The notes under the pieces are model-generated. The model was not told where the DNA came from, did not search any database, and saw only the letters and a list, made by a program, of their open reading frames with translations. This document shows, one piece after another, positions 21,241-28,348 of a DNA stretch of 37,012 bases; position 1 is the first letter of the stretch, and every line of letters begins with the position of its first letter. Source of the stretch: Candidatus Nomurabacteria bacterium. Its GTDB lineage: Bacteria > Patescibacteriota > Minisyncoccia > Phycocordibacterales > UBA9973. The stretch is from assembly GCA_023267375.1 (NCBI GenBank), contig JAHFNJ010000008.1:1-37012 (forward strand). Reading direction: 5' to 3'. Made by a program: the position numbers and the translations under genes.

Positions 21241-22056
21241 CTACTGTAAGGCTTGTCTTAGAATGTTTTTGACGGCATCAGCATCAACAAGCTTTATCGT
21301 GCCATCGGGCGAAAGTACCGCGATACCAGCGACTTCCCCATCAAGCGTCAGTGCTGGTGATGCAATAAAATCTCCCGAGATATCATCATTGAGCGTAATC
21401 GAACCCTGGTCAGTCTTCTTTCCAGTGCCCGAGGTTGTCGCTCTCGTCAATGATGACGCGATGCGCTTCAACACCTTACTAATACTCTCAGAATAAAAGA
21501 TGAGTGTCTGTCCAATCTTTATCGTATTTATATCTGCAATCGTAAGCGAAGCAGGAATCGTCGGCATTGGAGATGCCGGAGCAAATCGGAACACAGCTAT
21601 ACCCTGCTCATTTGACAAAAGTTCGAGCGCCAAGCGAGAATTAGTTCCAAAACTGCCAATATATTTTTTACCAGCTTCAATTGTTCTGCCGTCTGCGACA
21701 ATTAATTTATCGGGACCCCCAACGAAACCAACCGTAATCACATCAACAACCAGTGCATCAAGATTTTTACCTACAGAAATTTTTACCTGCGCATCTTTGT
21801 AGCGCGCAATAGCATCGACGATAAGATCATCTTCTTTTACAATAACCGTTGTCTGCACACCTTTATTGTTTGAGGAAGTAGCAGGGGTTGTTTGTTCAAT
21901 TGTTTTTTCAATCACACGATTGATTGTATTGGTGACATTTGTCGGAGCAACCTGCAAAAGCGACACTGTAGCGATTGAAGTCGCGATAGACGCAATAAAG
22001 GCCACAAGGAGTGCCAACAAAATAAGTTGTGATTTGTTAAGGTCGTTGAAATCCAT
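21241..22056 (-). CDS. Membrane-anchored trypsin-like serine-protease-fold protein, probably catalytically degenerate
   Basis: One N-terminal TM, beta-rich body, C-terminal SGDFIASPALTLDGEVAGIAVLSPDG resembling the DegP/HtrA Ser-loop region but without GNSGGPL. Confidence 0.55.
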   Translation of the reverse strand: MDFNDLNKSQLILLALLVAFIASIATSIATVSLLQVAPTNVTNTINRVIEKTIEQTTPATSSNNKGVQTTVIVKEDDLIVDAIARYKDAQVKISVGKNLDALVVDVITVGFVGGPDKLIVADGRTIEAGKKYIGSFGTNSRLALELLSNEQGIAVFRFAPASPMPTIPASLTIADINTIKIGQTLIFYSESISKVLKRIASSLTRATTSGTGKKTDQGSITLNDDISGDFIASPALTLDGEVAGIAVLSPDGTIKLVDADAVKNILRQALQ

Positions 22057-22122
22057 AGGGGTATATCTAAAACCTGCTACTCTTCTTACTTTTTTATTAT
22101 AGCATGTGCGTCAAGCGCACTC

Positions 22123-23364
22123 CTACAGCCACGGTTTCATTTTCTGAAATATTTCAGTGAGCGCTTTTACGAGCGCATCGATATCTTTTTTGGTTGTTGT
22201 TCGCCCTAAACTAATACGGATACTTCCCTCGTCTTCCGGGTTGTCTTTCTTGCCGTAGAGCGCTTCAAGCACATAGGATTCATCAGGATCATCACTTTTA
22301 CAGGCACTCTTGGAAGAAACAGCAATGCCTTTTGCATCAAGCTCGATCACCAAAAGCTCACTTGATATACCTGGAAAAGAAATATTTATGTTGTTTGGCA
22401 GACGTTCACTGGTATGACCATTGATGCGTACCTTCGGAAATTGTTTTTGCAGTTTTGTAAATGCGTAGTCTCGGATCGTCGTTAGTCGTTTCGCTTCCTT
22501 CCCTACCATGCGAATTGTTTTGTGAAGTGCGACAGCAAGCCCCACAATAGCGCTCGTATTTTCCGTCCCTGGATGCATTTGAAATTCTTGATTGCCACCC
22601 GAGTACACCCCAATACATGGAGTTCCACGACGTTTATAGAGCACTCCACTGCCGCGTGGTCCATAGATCTTCGATCCATTGAATGAAAGGAGGTCAACGT
22701 CAATTTTACGCATATCTATAGGCATATAATTGATCGCTTGTGCTGCATCCGTGTGAAAGAGTGGGTAACGAGAATTTTTATTCTGCGTTTTTCTAAAGTG
22801 CCGTACTTCTCTGGCAATTTCGCCAATTGGCTCTATGGTGCCAATTTCATTGTTTGCATACATGACTGAAACTAAAATAGTTTCAGGCTTCAGTGCAGCG
22901 CGAATATCTTTCGGATTAATAATTCCTTTTTCATCGGGCATAACATAGGTCACTGACACTCCTTCTTTTTCAAGTTGCCGACATGTTTCGCGAACCGCAG
23001 CATGCTCAATCGCAGTCGTTACAATATGTGGTTGATATGTTGCTTCTGGATTATTCTCACGAAAAGCGCGGACCACGCCCAAAATAGCGATATTATCGCC
23101 TTCAGTACCGCCCGTCGTAAAAATAATTTCTTCTGGGTGTGCACACAACAAATCGGCAACTTTTTTTCGGGCAACAGCAATAGCTTTCCCGGCCTCTACA
23201 CCTTCTTTATGGAGCGAGCTCGGATTCCCATGAAGCGACAACGCGCTACTCATAGCTTTTTTGACGTCCTCATCCACCGGTGCAGCAGAAGCAAAGTCGA
23301 GATAAACCCGCCCTTTGGTGGGAAATTTTGGCGGGTAAATTCGTTTGTTCTTTTTACCACTCAT
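22123..23364 (-). CDS. Cysteine desulfurase (NifS/IscS family)
   Basis: TGGTEGDNIAILG, HTDAAQAINYMPIDMRKIDVDLLSFNGSKIYGPRGSGVLYKR (PLP Lys), SSKSACKSDDPDESYVL (Cys loop). Confidence 0.92.
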   Translation of the reverse strand: MSGKKNKRIYPPKFPTKGRVYLDFASAAPVDEDVKKAMSSALSLHGNPSSLHKEGVEAGKAIAVARKKVADLLCAHPEEIIFTTGGTEGDNIAILGVVRAFRENNPEATYQPHIVTTAIEHAAVRETCRQLEKEGVSVTYVMPDEKGIINPKDIRAALKPETILVSVMYANNEIGTIEPIGEIAREVRHFRKTQNKNSRYPLFHTDAAQAINYMPIDMRKIDVDLLSFNGSKIYGPRGSGVLYKRRGTPCIGVYSGGNQEFQMHPGTENTSAIVGLAVALHKTIRMVGKEAKRLTTIRDYAFTKLQKQFPKVRINGHTSERLPNNINISFPGISSELLVIELDAKGIAVSSKSACKSDDPDESYVLEALYGKKDNPEDEGSIRISLGRTTTKKDIDALVKALTEIFQKMKPWL

Positions 23365-23403
23365 TGTAGTTGCATAGTAGCGCAGACCATAGATTTTTCA
23401 AAA

Positions 23404-23486
23404 CCCAGTAGTGAATTTTGGTCAGGCACAAATTTCATTTGTGCGCTCCGATCCTAGTCGGAGTATGACCAAAATCTACTACCGGG
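23404..23486. repeat. Three-way-junction palindromic element
   Basis: Outer arms cccagtagtgaattttggtca / tgaccaaaatctactaccggg (19 of 21 positions pair, one a G-T wobble), enclosing gcacaaat-ttc-atttgtgc and ctccga-tcctag-tcggag. Confidence 0.75.
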
Positions 23487-23529
23487 AAAATTGCAAAAAT
23501 GGTTTTTTAGTTGTATACTGCTTCATCGT

Positions 23530-23979
23530 ATGAGCACCACTTTGATCATTTTATATGCCGCTTGCGGCGTTATTGTCCTCCAGCTTGCCTGGATCATAAT
23601 GACAGAGCTACGACTTAAGAAGGTCTTTCGGGGCAAAGGGGCAGAAGATTTAGAAGGAATGCTCAAAGATGTTGCCGAAGGTATCAGCAAGCTCGAACAG
23701 GCAAACAAAGAGATCACCAGACTTTTGAACGAACATGACGGGCGCATAAAGACATCAATTCGTGGTGTTGAGCTTACCCGATTCAACCCATTTCAAGAGG
23801 CTGGTAGTAATCAAAGTTTTGCGATTGCACTCATGAACGAAGAAGGTGATGGTCTTGTGCTCTCTTCTCTCTATTCTCGAGATCGCATGAGTATCTTTGC
23901 AAAGCCGGTAAAAAAAGGTACCTCTGATTTTGAACTAACTACCGAAGAAAAAGGCGTGATTCAAAAAGCGACCCGGTAA
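23530..23979 (+). CDS. DUF4446-like small membrane/coiled-coil protein
   Basis: N-terminal TM plus coiled coil, then RFNPFQEAGSNQSFAIALMNEEGDGLVLSSLYSRDRMSIFAKPV; start at internal Met of ORF 23491..23979. Confidence 0.7.
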   Translation: MSTTLIILYAACGVIVLQLAWIIMTELRLKKVFRGKGAEDLEGMLKDVAEGISKLEQANKEITRLLNEHDGRIKTSIRGVELTRFNPFQEAGSNQSFAIALMNEEGDGLVLSSLYSRDRMSIFAKPVKKGTSDFELTTEEKGVIQKATR

Positions 23980-24040
23980 ATTTTCATCAACTATTCTCTC
24001 AACTTTTTAAAAAAATCCCCACTGTTGGATTTTATTTTGT

Positions 24041-25555
24041 ATGGCAAAAGAAACTGAACAAAAAAATATGACTGAGCGATCACCAGTAGTTGTTGTCATG
24101 GGACACATCGACCACGGAAAATCGACACTCCTCGACTACATTCGTAAAACAAACGTTGTTGATAAAGAAGCAGGTGGTATCACCCAGCATATTTCTGCGT
24201 ACGAAGTACAGCATAAAAATGAAGCAGGTATCATGAAGCGTATTACTTTCTTGGACACCCCAGGACACGAAGCCTTCTCAAAAATGCGTGAACGTGGAGC
24301 AACTGCTGCAGACATTGCTATTTTGGTTGTCTCTGCAGAAGACTCAGTCAAACAGCAAACACTTGAAGCCTGGAACACCATTGTTTCGAGCAAGACCCCA
24401 TTCATGGTGGCCATCAACAAGATCGACAAACCTGGAGCAAACGTCGAGAAAACAAAAATGGATCTTGCGGAAAAAGGCATCTATCTTGAAGGATACGGTG
24501 GTGATATCCCTTTTGCTGAAATTTCAGCGAAGGTGGGCACAGGCGTACCCGAGCTCCTTGATACCATCCTCCTTGTTGCTGAACTTGCTGAACTCAAAGG
24601 TAATGAGAAAGCACCCGGAGAAGGAGTAGTCATAGAAGCGCACCGCGATCCAAAACGCGGTATTTCTGCAAACCTCATCATAAAAAATGGCACGGTAGAA
24701 AGTGGTATGTTTATACTTTCAAACGAAGCCCTTGCAACAACGCGTCTTTTCGAAAATTTCCAAGGCGAACCGATCAAGCATGCAACGTTTTCCTCCCCTA
24801 TTCGCATCACCGGATTCGATGCCTTACCAGAGGTTGGTGCGACCTTCCAAGCATATGATTCTAAAAAAGAAGCTGAAAAAGCACGCGAAACATTTATTGA
24901 GAACAAAAAGAAACAAGTTGCGAACAAAAATAATACAAACGGAAGAGAGATAAAAACGATTCCGCTCATCATCAAAGCTGATGTATCAGGCACACTCGAA
25001 GCTATTGAAAAAGAAGTAGCAAAACTTGCACAGGAAACTATTGCATTCAAGGTTATTACAAGTGGCGTTGGCGCAATCGGCGAAGCAGACCTTAAATTGG
25101 CAGGAGGAGATAAGGATGCGATTATTGTTGGCTTCAATACCAAGCTCGATAACGGAGCACGCGACCTAAACGAAATGCTCCATGTACGCGTAGAGACGTT
25201 TGAAATAATCTACAAAATGATCGATTGGCTCAAGGAAGAAATCGAGGCAAAGCGTCCACGACAAAACGTAGAAGAAGCCACCGGCACTGCAAAAATACAA
25301 AAACTCTTCAGTAAGACCAAGGAACGCCAGATTGTCGGTGGTAAAGTATTTGTCGGAAAATTAGTTGCTGGCGCACAGGTAAAAATCCTCCGTCGCGACT
25401 TTGAAATCGGCCGTGGAAAGATTATTGAACTCCAGCAAGGTAAAGTGCGCGCCAAAGAGGTTGAAGAAGGACTTGAATTTGGTATGCAAATGGAATCAAA
25501 AACAGAACTTGCTCCAGGCGATATGATTGAATCATTCATAACAGTAGAAAAATAA
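24041..25555 (+). CDS. infB: Translation initiation factor IF-2 (short form)
   Basis: VVVVMGHIDHGKSTLLDYIRKTNVVDKEAGGITQHISAYEV, FLDTPGHEAFSKMRERGATAADIAILVVSAEDSVKQQT, NKID. Confidence 0.96.
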   Translation: MAKETEQKNMTERSPVVVVMGHIDHGKSTLLDYIRKTNVVDKEAGGITQHISAYEVQHKNEAGIMKRITFLDTPGHEAFSKMRERGATAADIAILVVSAEDSVKQQTLEAWNTIVSSKTPFMVAINKIDKPGANVEKTKMDLAEKGIYLEGYGGDIPFAEISAKVGTGVPELLDTILLVAELAELKGNEKAPGEGVVIEAHRDPKRGISANLIIKNGTVESGMFILSNEALATTRLFENFQGEPIKHATFSSPIRITGFDALPEVGATFQAYDSKKEAEKARETFIENKKKQVANKNNTNGREIKTIPLIIKADVSGTLEAIEKEVAKLAQETIAFKVITSGVGAIGEADLKLAGGDKDAIIVGFNTKLDNGARDLNEMLHVRVETFEIIYKMIDWLKEEIEAKRPRQNVEEATGTAKIQKLFSKTKERQIVGGKVFVGKLVAGAQVKILRRDFEIGRGKIIELQQGKVRAKEVEEGLEFGMQMESKTELAPGDMIESFITVEK

Positions 25556-25559
25556 TTAT

Positions 25560-25883
25560 ATGGCCGAACTACGTCACGAAAAAAGAAATGCACTCATAAA
25601 GCGAATGGCTGCTCAATTTATTGAAACAATTAGTAATCAAACTTCAATGATTACGGTTACTGACGTGCAAATGTCCGACGACTTGAAAAAATGTGCGATT
25701 TTTATTACAGTGTTCCCCGACAGCAAAGAAAGTATCGTACTCGACTTTGTGAAGCGAAATTTGACCGAAATGCGTGATTATATCCGCGAACACGCAAAAA
25801 TGGGGATGGTTCCCTTCTTGGATATTCAAATCGACCAGGGAGAAAAGAATAGGCAGAAGATTGAGGGATTATTGAGAGAATAG
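25560..25883 (+). CDS. rbfA: Ribosome-binding factor A
   Basis: 107 aa immediately after infB; TVTDVQMSDDLKKCAIFITVF and LDIQIDQGEKNRQKIEGLL. Confidence 0.88.
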   Translation: MAELRHEKRNALIKRMAAQFIETISNQTSMITVTDVQMSDDLKKCAIFITVFPDSKESIVLDFVKRNLTEMRDYIREHAKMGMVPFLDIQIDQGEKNRQKIEGLLRE

Positions 25884-25913
25884 TGGTATAGTTTGTAGAT
25901 TGAAAATATAAAA

Positions 25914-25985
25914 GGCCTGGTCGCCAAGTAGTAAGGCAACTCTCTGCAAAAGAGTTATACGTGGGTGCGATTCCCACCCAGGCCT
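25914..25985 (+). tRNA. tRNA-Cys(GCA)
   Basis: Acceptor ggcctgg/ccaggcc, anticodon arm actct-ctGCAaa-agagt, T-arm gtgggtgcgattcccac. Confidence 0.93.
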
Positions 25986-25986
25986 C

Positions 25987-26128
25987 AAGCGAGCAAACAA
26001 ATGTTTGCGAGCGTAGAGCACATGGAGCACGTGAACTGCTTCACGTGCGTGTGGGAACCGCAAGGCTTTTCATTATTTTGCGATAGCAAAATTGAAAAGC
26101 ACCCGCGGCGGTAGCCGAGATTCCCAGT
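25987..26128 (+). repeat. tRNA-mirror element downstream of tRNA-Cys
   Basis: Hairpin gcacgtgaa-ctgc-ttcacgtgc (26027-26048), inverted T-arm gtgggaaccgca (26051-26062; 11/12 vs complement of tgcgattcccac), core gcttttcattattttg...caaaattgaaaagcacccgcggcggtagccgagattccc. Confidence 0.75.
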
Positions 26129-26142
26129 GCTTTTATTTATTT

Positions 26143-26226
26143 GCCCGAGTGGCGAAATTGGTATACGCGCGAGACTTAAAATTTCGTGGTCGTAAGACCG
26201 TGTGGGTTCGATTCCCACCTCGGGCA
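26143..26226 (+). tRNA. tRNA-Leu(TAA)
   Basis: Acceptor gcccgag/ctcgggc, anticodon arm cgaga-ctTAAaa-tttcg, T-arm gtgggttcgattcccac. Confidence 0.93.
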
Positions 26227-26227
26227 C

Positions 26228-26365
26228 AAAAAATAAATAGTTATTTATTTTTGCCAAGGAGCGAGCGAACTGCTTCGCTCGTGTTGGGAATCGAAAGGCT
26301 TTTCATTATTTTGTGAAGCAAAATTGAAAAGCACCCGCGGCGGTAGCCGAGATTCCCCCGATCAC
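26228..26365 (+). repeat. tRNA-mirror element downstream of tRNA-Leu(TAA)
   Basis: Hairpin cgagcgaa-ctgc-ttcgctcg (26262-26281), inverted T-arm tgggaatcgaa (26285-26295, exact complement of ttcgattccca), core near-identical to the tRNA-Cys element, direct end gattcccccgatcac. Confidence 0.78.
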
Positions 26366-26430
26366 AAAGCATGTTGAAAACTGACGTGTAAATTGCAGAA
26401 ATTGTGCTAGTATTATTTTAGTTTTTATAT

Positions 26431-26503
26431 CCGCCCTTAGCTCAGCTGGTAGAGCAGATCCCTCTTAAGGATAAGGTCGCAGGTTCGATCCCTGCAGGGC
26501 GGA
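26431..26503 (+). tRNA. tRNA-Lys(CTT)
   Basis: Acceptor ccgccct/agggcgg, anticodon loop ctCTTaa, T-arm gcaggttcgatccctgc. Confidence 0.9.
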
Positions 26504-26510
26504 CAAGATT

Positions 26511-26536
26511 AAAAAAGTAAACTTCTTTACTTTTTT
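26511..26536 (+). terminator. Terminator hairpin after tRNA-Lys
   Basis: aaaaaagtaaa-cttc-tttactttttt. Confidence 0.75.
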
Positions 26537-26742
26537 GTATACTTGTCCGAGGCACAGCGATGTTTTGCCAGTGGGCAAAACCCGCGAGCCGGGGTCGCGA
26601 GATTTTTTGCACGGCGGTGCAAAAAATACTTGTGACGACACAGGACTGCTTTACTTTTCTGTACACTTGTCCGACCCGGAAGCATATTTCGCTAGTAAGC
26701 GAACTAGCTGAGGCGGGGTCGCGAGATTTTCCGAGTGACGAC
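26525..26742 (+). repeat. Two tandem diverged structured elements downstream of tRNA-Lys (~124 nt period)
   Basis: ctttacttttttgtatacttgtccg (26525-26549) repeated as ctttacttttctgtacacttgtccg (26649-26673); both units contain ggggtcgcgagatttt and end ...tgacgac; cttgtccg is the exact complement of tRNA-Lys 3' end cggacaag. Confidence 0.75.
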
Positions 26743-26749
26743 AAAAATA

Positions 26750-27862
26750 TCACCCTGTCTTCTTTTTTCTACAAAACAGTTTCTTTGCCTGTCGTTGAAA
26801 TTCACGTAGAGATGCGAATAAATCATACCGATCAGTAAAATATCGACCCTCTACACCCAAAATCTTCCTACTGAGATAGAGAGCACCCAAACCAACAAGT
26901 ATTCCAAAAACTGTATCAATAGCGTAATGCTGTAACGTATAGACCGTGCCGACAAGCTCAGCGAGCACCCAAGGAATAACGAGTAGCGCAAGTGGTGCCC
27001 AAAGTTCAATAGCAATAACAGCCACCACAATCCCCCACGCTGCATGCATAGATGGAAAAGCGGTGATATTGAGAGATTTTCCTGAAGGATCTCGCCAATA
27101 GGTATCGAGTTTTTCAAACACGCTTGTCATGTACGGCGTAAACTTTGTTTCCTCTAGAGACTGCATAACAGCAACCGGCGGCGTCATGTGTAATTCATTC
27201 AATCGATACATAGAGCTTGGAGATACTGCTGGGACTAGAATCCAAAATGGTATACCAATAGCTCCAGCGATAAAGTATGCGAGAATAAACTTTCTAAAGA
27301 GTAACGTCTTCGAAAATACAAGTACCACCGTGAGTAAAAGAACTACGGGGATCAGGTATGCATAGGCCTTCACAATAACAAAACCTAAGACATCATTTGT
27401 AATGAGTGTCTGTAGATAAAATGTTGGATAGACACCAAAAAAAATTTTATCGAGAGCCATGAGTTTATTTGAAACAACCCCCGCATGGATTGGGTCAACT
27501 CCATTGAAGAGAAGTTGGACTGAAAAGGCAGTAGCAATAGTAGCAAGATAAAAAATCCCAAAAACAAAAAAGAAACTTCGTAAATTCTGTACAATAACTG
27601 TTGCAGTAGATTCTTTATTTTTTCGTAACCACATTATAAAAAGAGTGCATGCTGTATACGCAAAAAGAGGCACAATAATTGCCGTAAATGTTTTGCCATC
27701 GAAAATAGTTGCAAGAAAGTGCCCCTGTAAAAATTCTGCCCCACAAGCACCCCAACCTCCATGGCAGGTAAGAGCAAATATCGTTATACACAGAAAAAAA
27801 ATACATACCGGGACTAGAAGTACGTATGCCTCAACAGGAAGTGCACGGAGAAAATTTTTCAC
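26750..27862 (-). CDS. PAP2-superfamily membrane phosphatase
   Basis: Multiple TMs; PAP2 motifs NITAFPSMHAAWGIVVAVIA and LQHYAIDTVFGILVG. Confidence 0.8.
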   Translation of the reverse strand: MKNFLRALPVEAYVLLVPVCIFFLCITIFALTCHGGWGACGAEFLQGHFLATIFDGKTFTAIIVPLFAYTACTLFIMWLRKNKESTATVIVQNLRSFFFVFGIFYLATIATAFSVQLLFNGVDPIHAGVVSNKLMALDKIFFGVYPTFYLQTLITNDVLGFVIVKAYAYLIPVVLLLTVVLVFSKTLLFRKFILAYFIAGAIGIPFWILVPAVSPSSMYRLNELHMTPPVAVMQSLEETKFTPYMTSVFEKLDTYWRDPSGKSLNITAFPSMHAAWGIVVAVIAIELWAPLALLVIPWVLAELVGTVYTLQHYAIDTVFGILVGLGALYLSRKILGVEGRYFTDRYDLFASLREFQRQAKKLFCRKKKTG

Positions 27863-27928
27863 CTATTTATTATAGCTTAAAAATTAGAGAGAATGGGGAA
27901 AATATGGTATCGTATTTTCTAAGACGTT

Positions 27929-27972
27929 GCCGGGGTGGCGAAACCTGCCTGCCGGCAGGCAGGTTGGTAGAC
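27929..27972 (+). pseudogene. Hairpin-interrupted, truncated tRNA-Leu 5' half (module B)
   Basis: gccggggtggcgaaa + [cctgcctgccggcaggcagg] + ttggtagac; without the 20-nt perfect palindrome it is identical over 24 nt to the start of tRNA-Leu(TAG) at 28216. Confidence 0.88.
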
Positions 27973-27976
27973 AACT

Positions 27977-28210
27977 ATGCATTACGTATATGTGATAAAA
28001 AGCCAGATAAGAAACTATATCTATGTCGGTCTCACTGACAACGTAACCCGTAGAATTAGTCAACATAACGAGAAACACAATAAAACAACAAAACCCTATG
28101 CACCATTTGATGTTTTACTAGTAGAAGAGTATCATTCAAGACCAGAGGCTAGAATAAGGGAGAAGTATTTAAAATCTGGCATTGGTAAAGAATTTTTAAA
28201 ATCCTTATAA
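27977..28210 (+). CDS. GIY-YIG nuclease domain protein
   Basis: MHYVYVIKSQIRNYIYVGLTDNVTRRISQHN...EARIREKYLKSGIGKEFLKSL; fills the gap between tRNA fragment (ends 27972) and intact tRNA (starts 28216). Confidence 0.92.
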   Translation: MHYVYVIKSQIRNYIYVGLTDNVTRRISQHNEKHNKTTKPYAPFDVLLVEEYHSRPEARIREKYLKSGIGKEFLKSL

Positions 28211-28215
28211 AAACT

Positions 28216-28297
28216 GCCGGGGTGGCGAAATTGGTAGACGCACTTGCCTTAGGAGCAAGCGGAGTGATCCATGGAGGTTCAAGTCCTCTCCCCGGCA
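28216..28297 (+). tRNA. tRNA-Leu(TAG)
   Basis: Acceptor gccgggg/ccccggc, anticodon arm cttgc-ctTAGga-gcaag, T-arm gaggttcaagtcctc. Confidence 0.94.
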
Positions 28298-28348
28298 CAA
28301 ATACAAAAAAGAGCGGTATTTACCGCTCTTTTTTGTATTTGTGCCGGG
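28291..28348 (+). terminator. 28-bp perfect inverted repeat beginning inside the tRNA-Leu(TAG) acceptor, includes terminator-like stem and T tract
   Basis: cccggcacaaatacaaaaaagagcggta-tt-taccgctcttttttgtatttgtgccggg. Confidence 0.85.

Noticed and set aside
24481-25143. 220-aa minus-strand ORF
   Set aside because: Antisense shadow of infB.
16468-26226. Idea that mirror elements mark MiaA-substrate tRNAs (Leu-CAA, Leu-TAA, Cys, Tyr), with miaA adjacent to the Leu(CAA) element
   Set aside because: Trp (A36-type, expected substrate) lacks an element, while Leu(TAG) and Lys (not expected substrates) have one.
25985-26257. Minus-strand ORF MAKINNYLFFVPEVGIEPTRSYDHEILSLARIPISPLGQ...
   Set aside because: Antisense of tRNA-Leu(TAA) and the mirror element; no coding signal.
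25914-26742. Possible CRISPR-like or tandem repeat array in the tRNA cluster
   Set aside because: Repeats are few, structured, tied to individual tRNAs and not regularly spaced; no cas genes.
26442-26753. Minus-strand ORF ...VRPAGIEPATLSLRGICSTS
   Set aside because: Antisense translation of tRNA-Lys and the downstream elements; the GIEPATLSLR-type peptide is a well-known tRNA-antisense artefact.
27929-28297. tRNA-Leu group I intron encoding the GIY-YIG protein
   Set aside because: The downstream tRNA is complete and uninterrupted, the upstream fragment lacks an anticodon arm and 3' half, and there is no room for an intron core in 287 nt mostly filled by the ORF.
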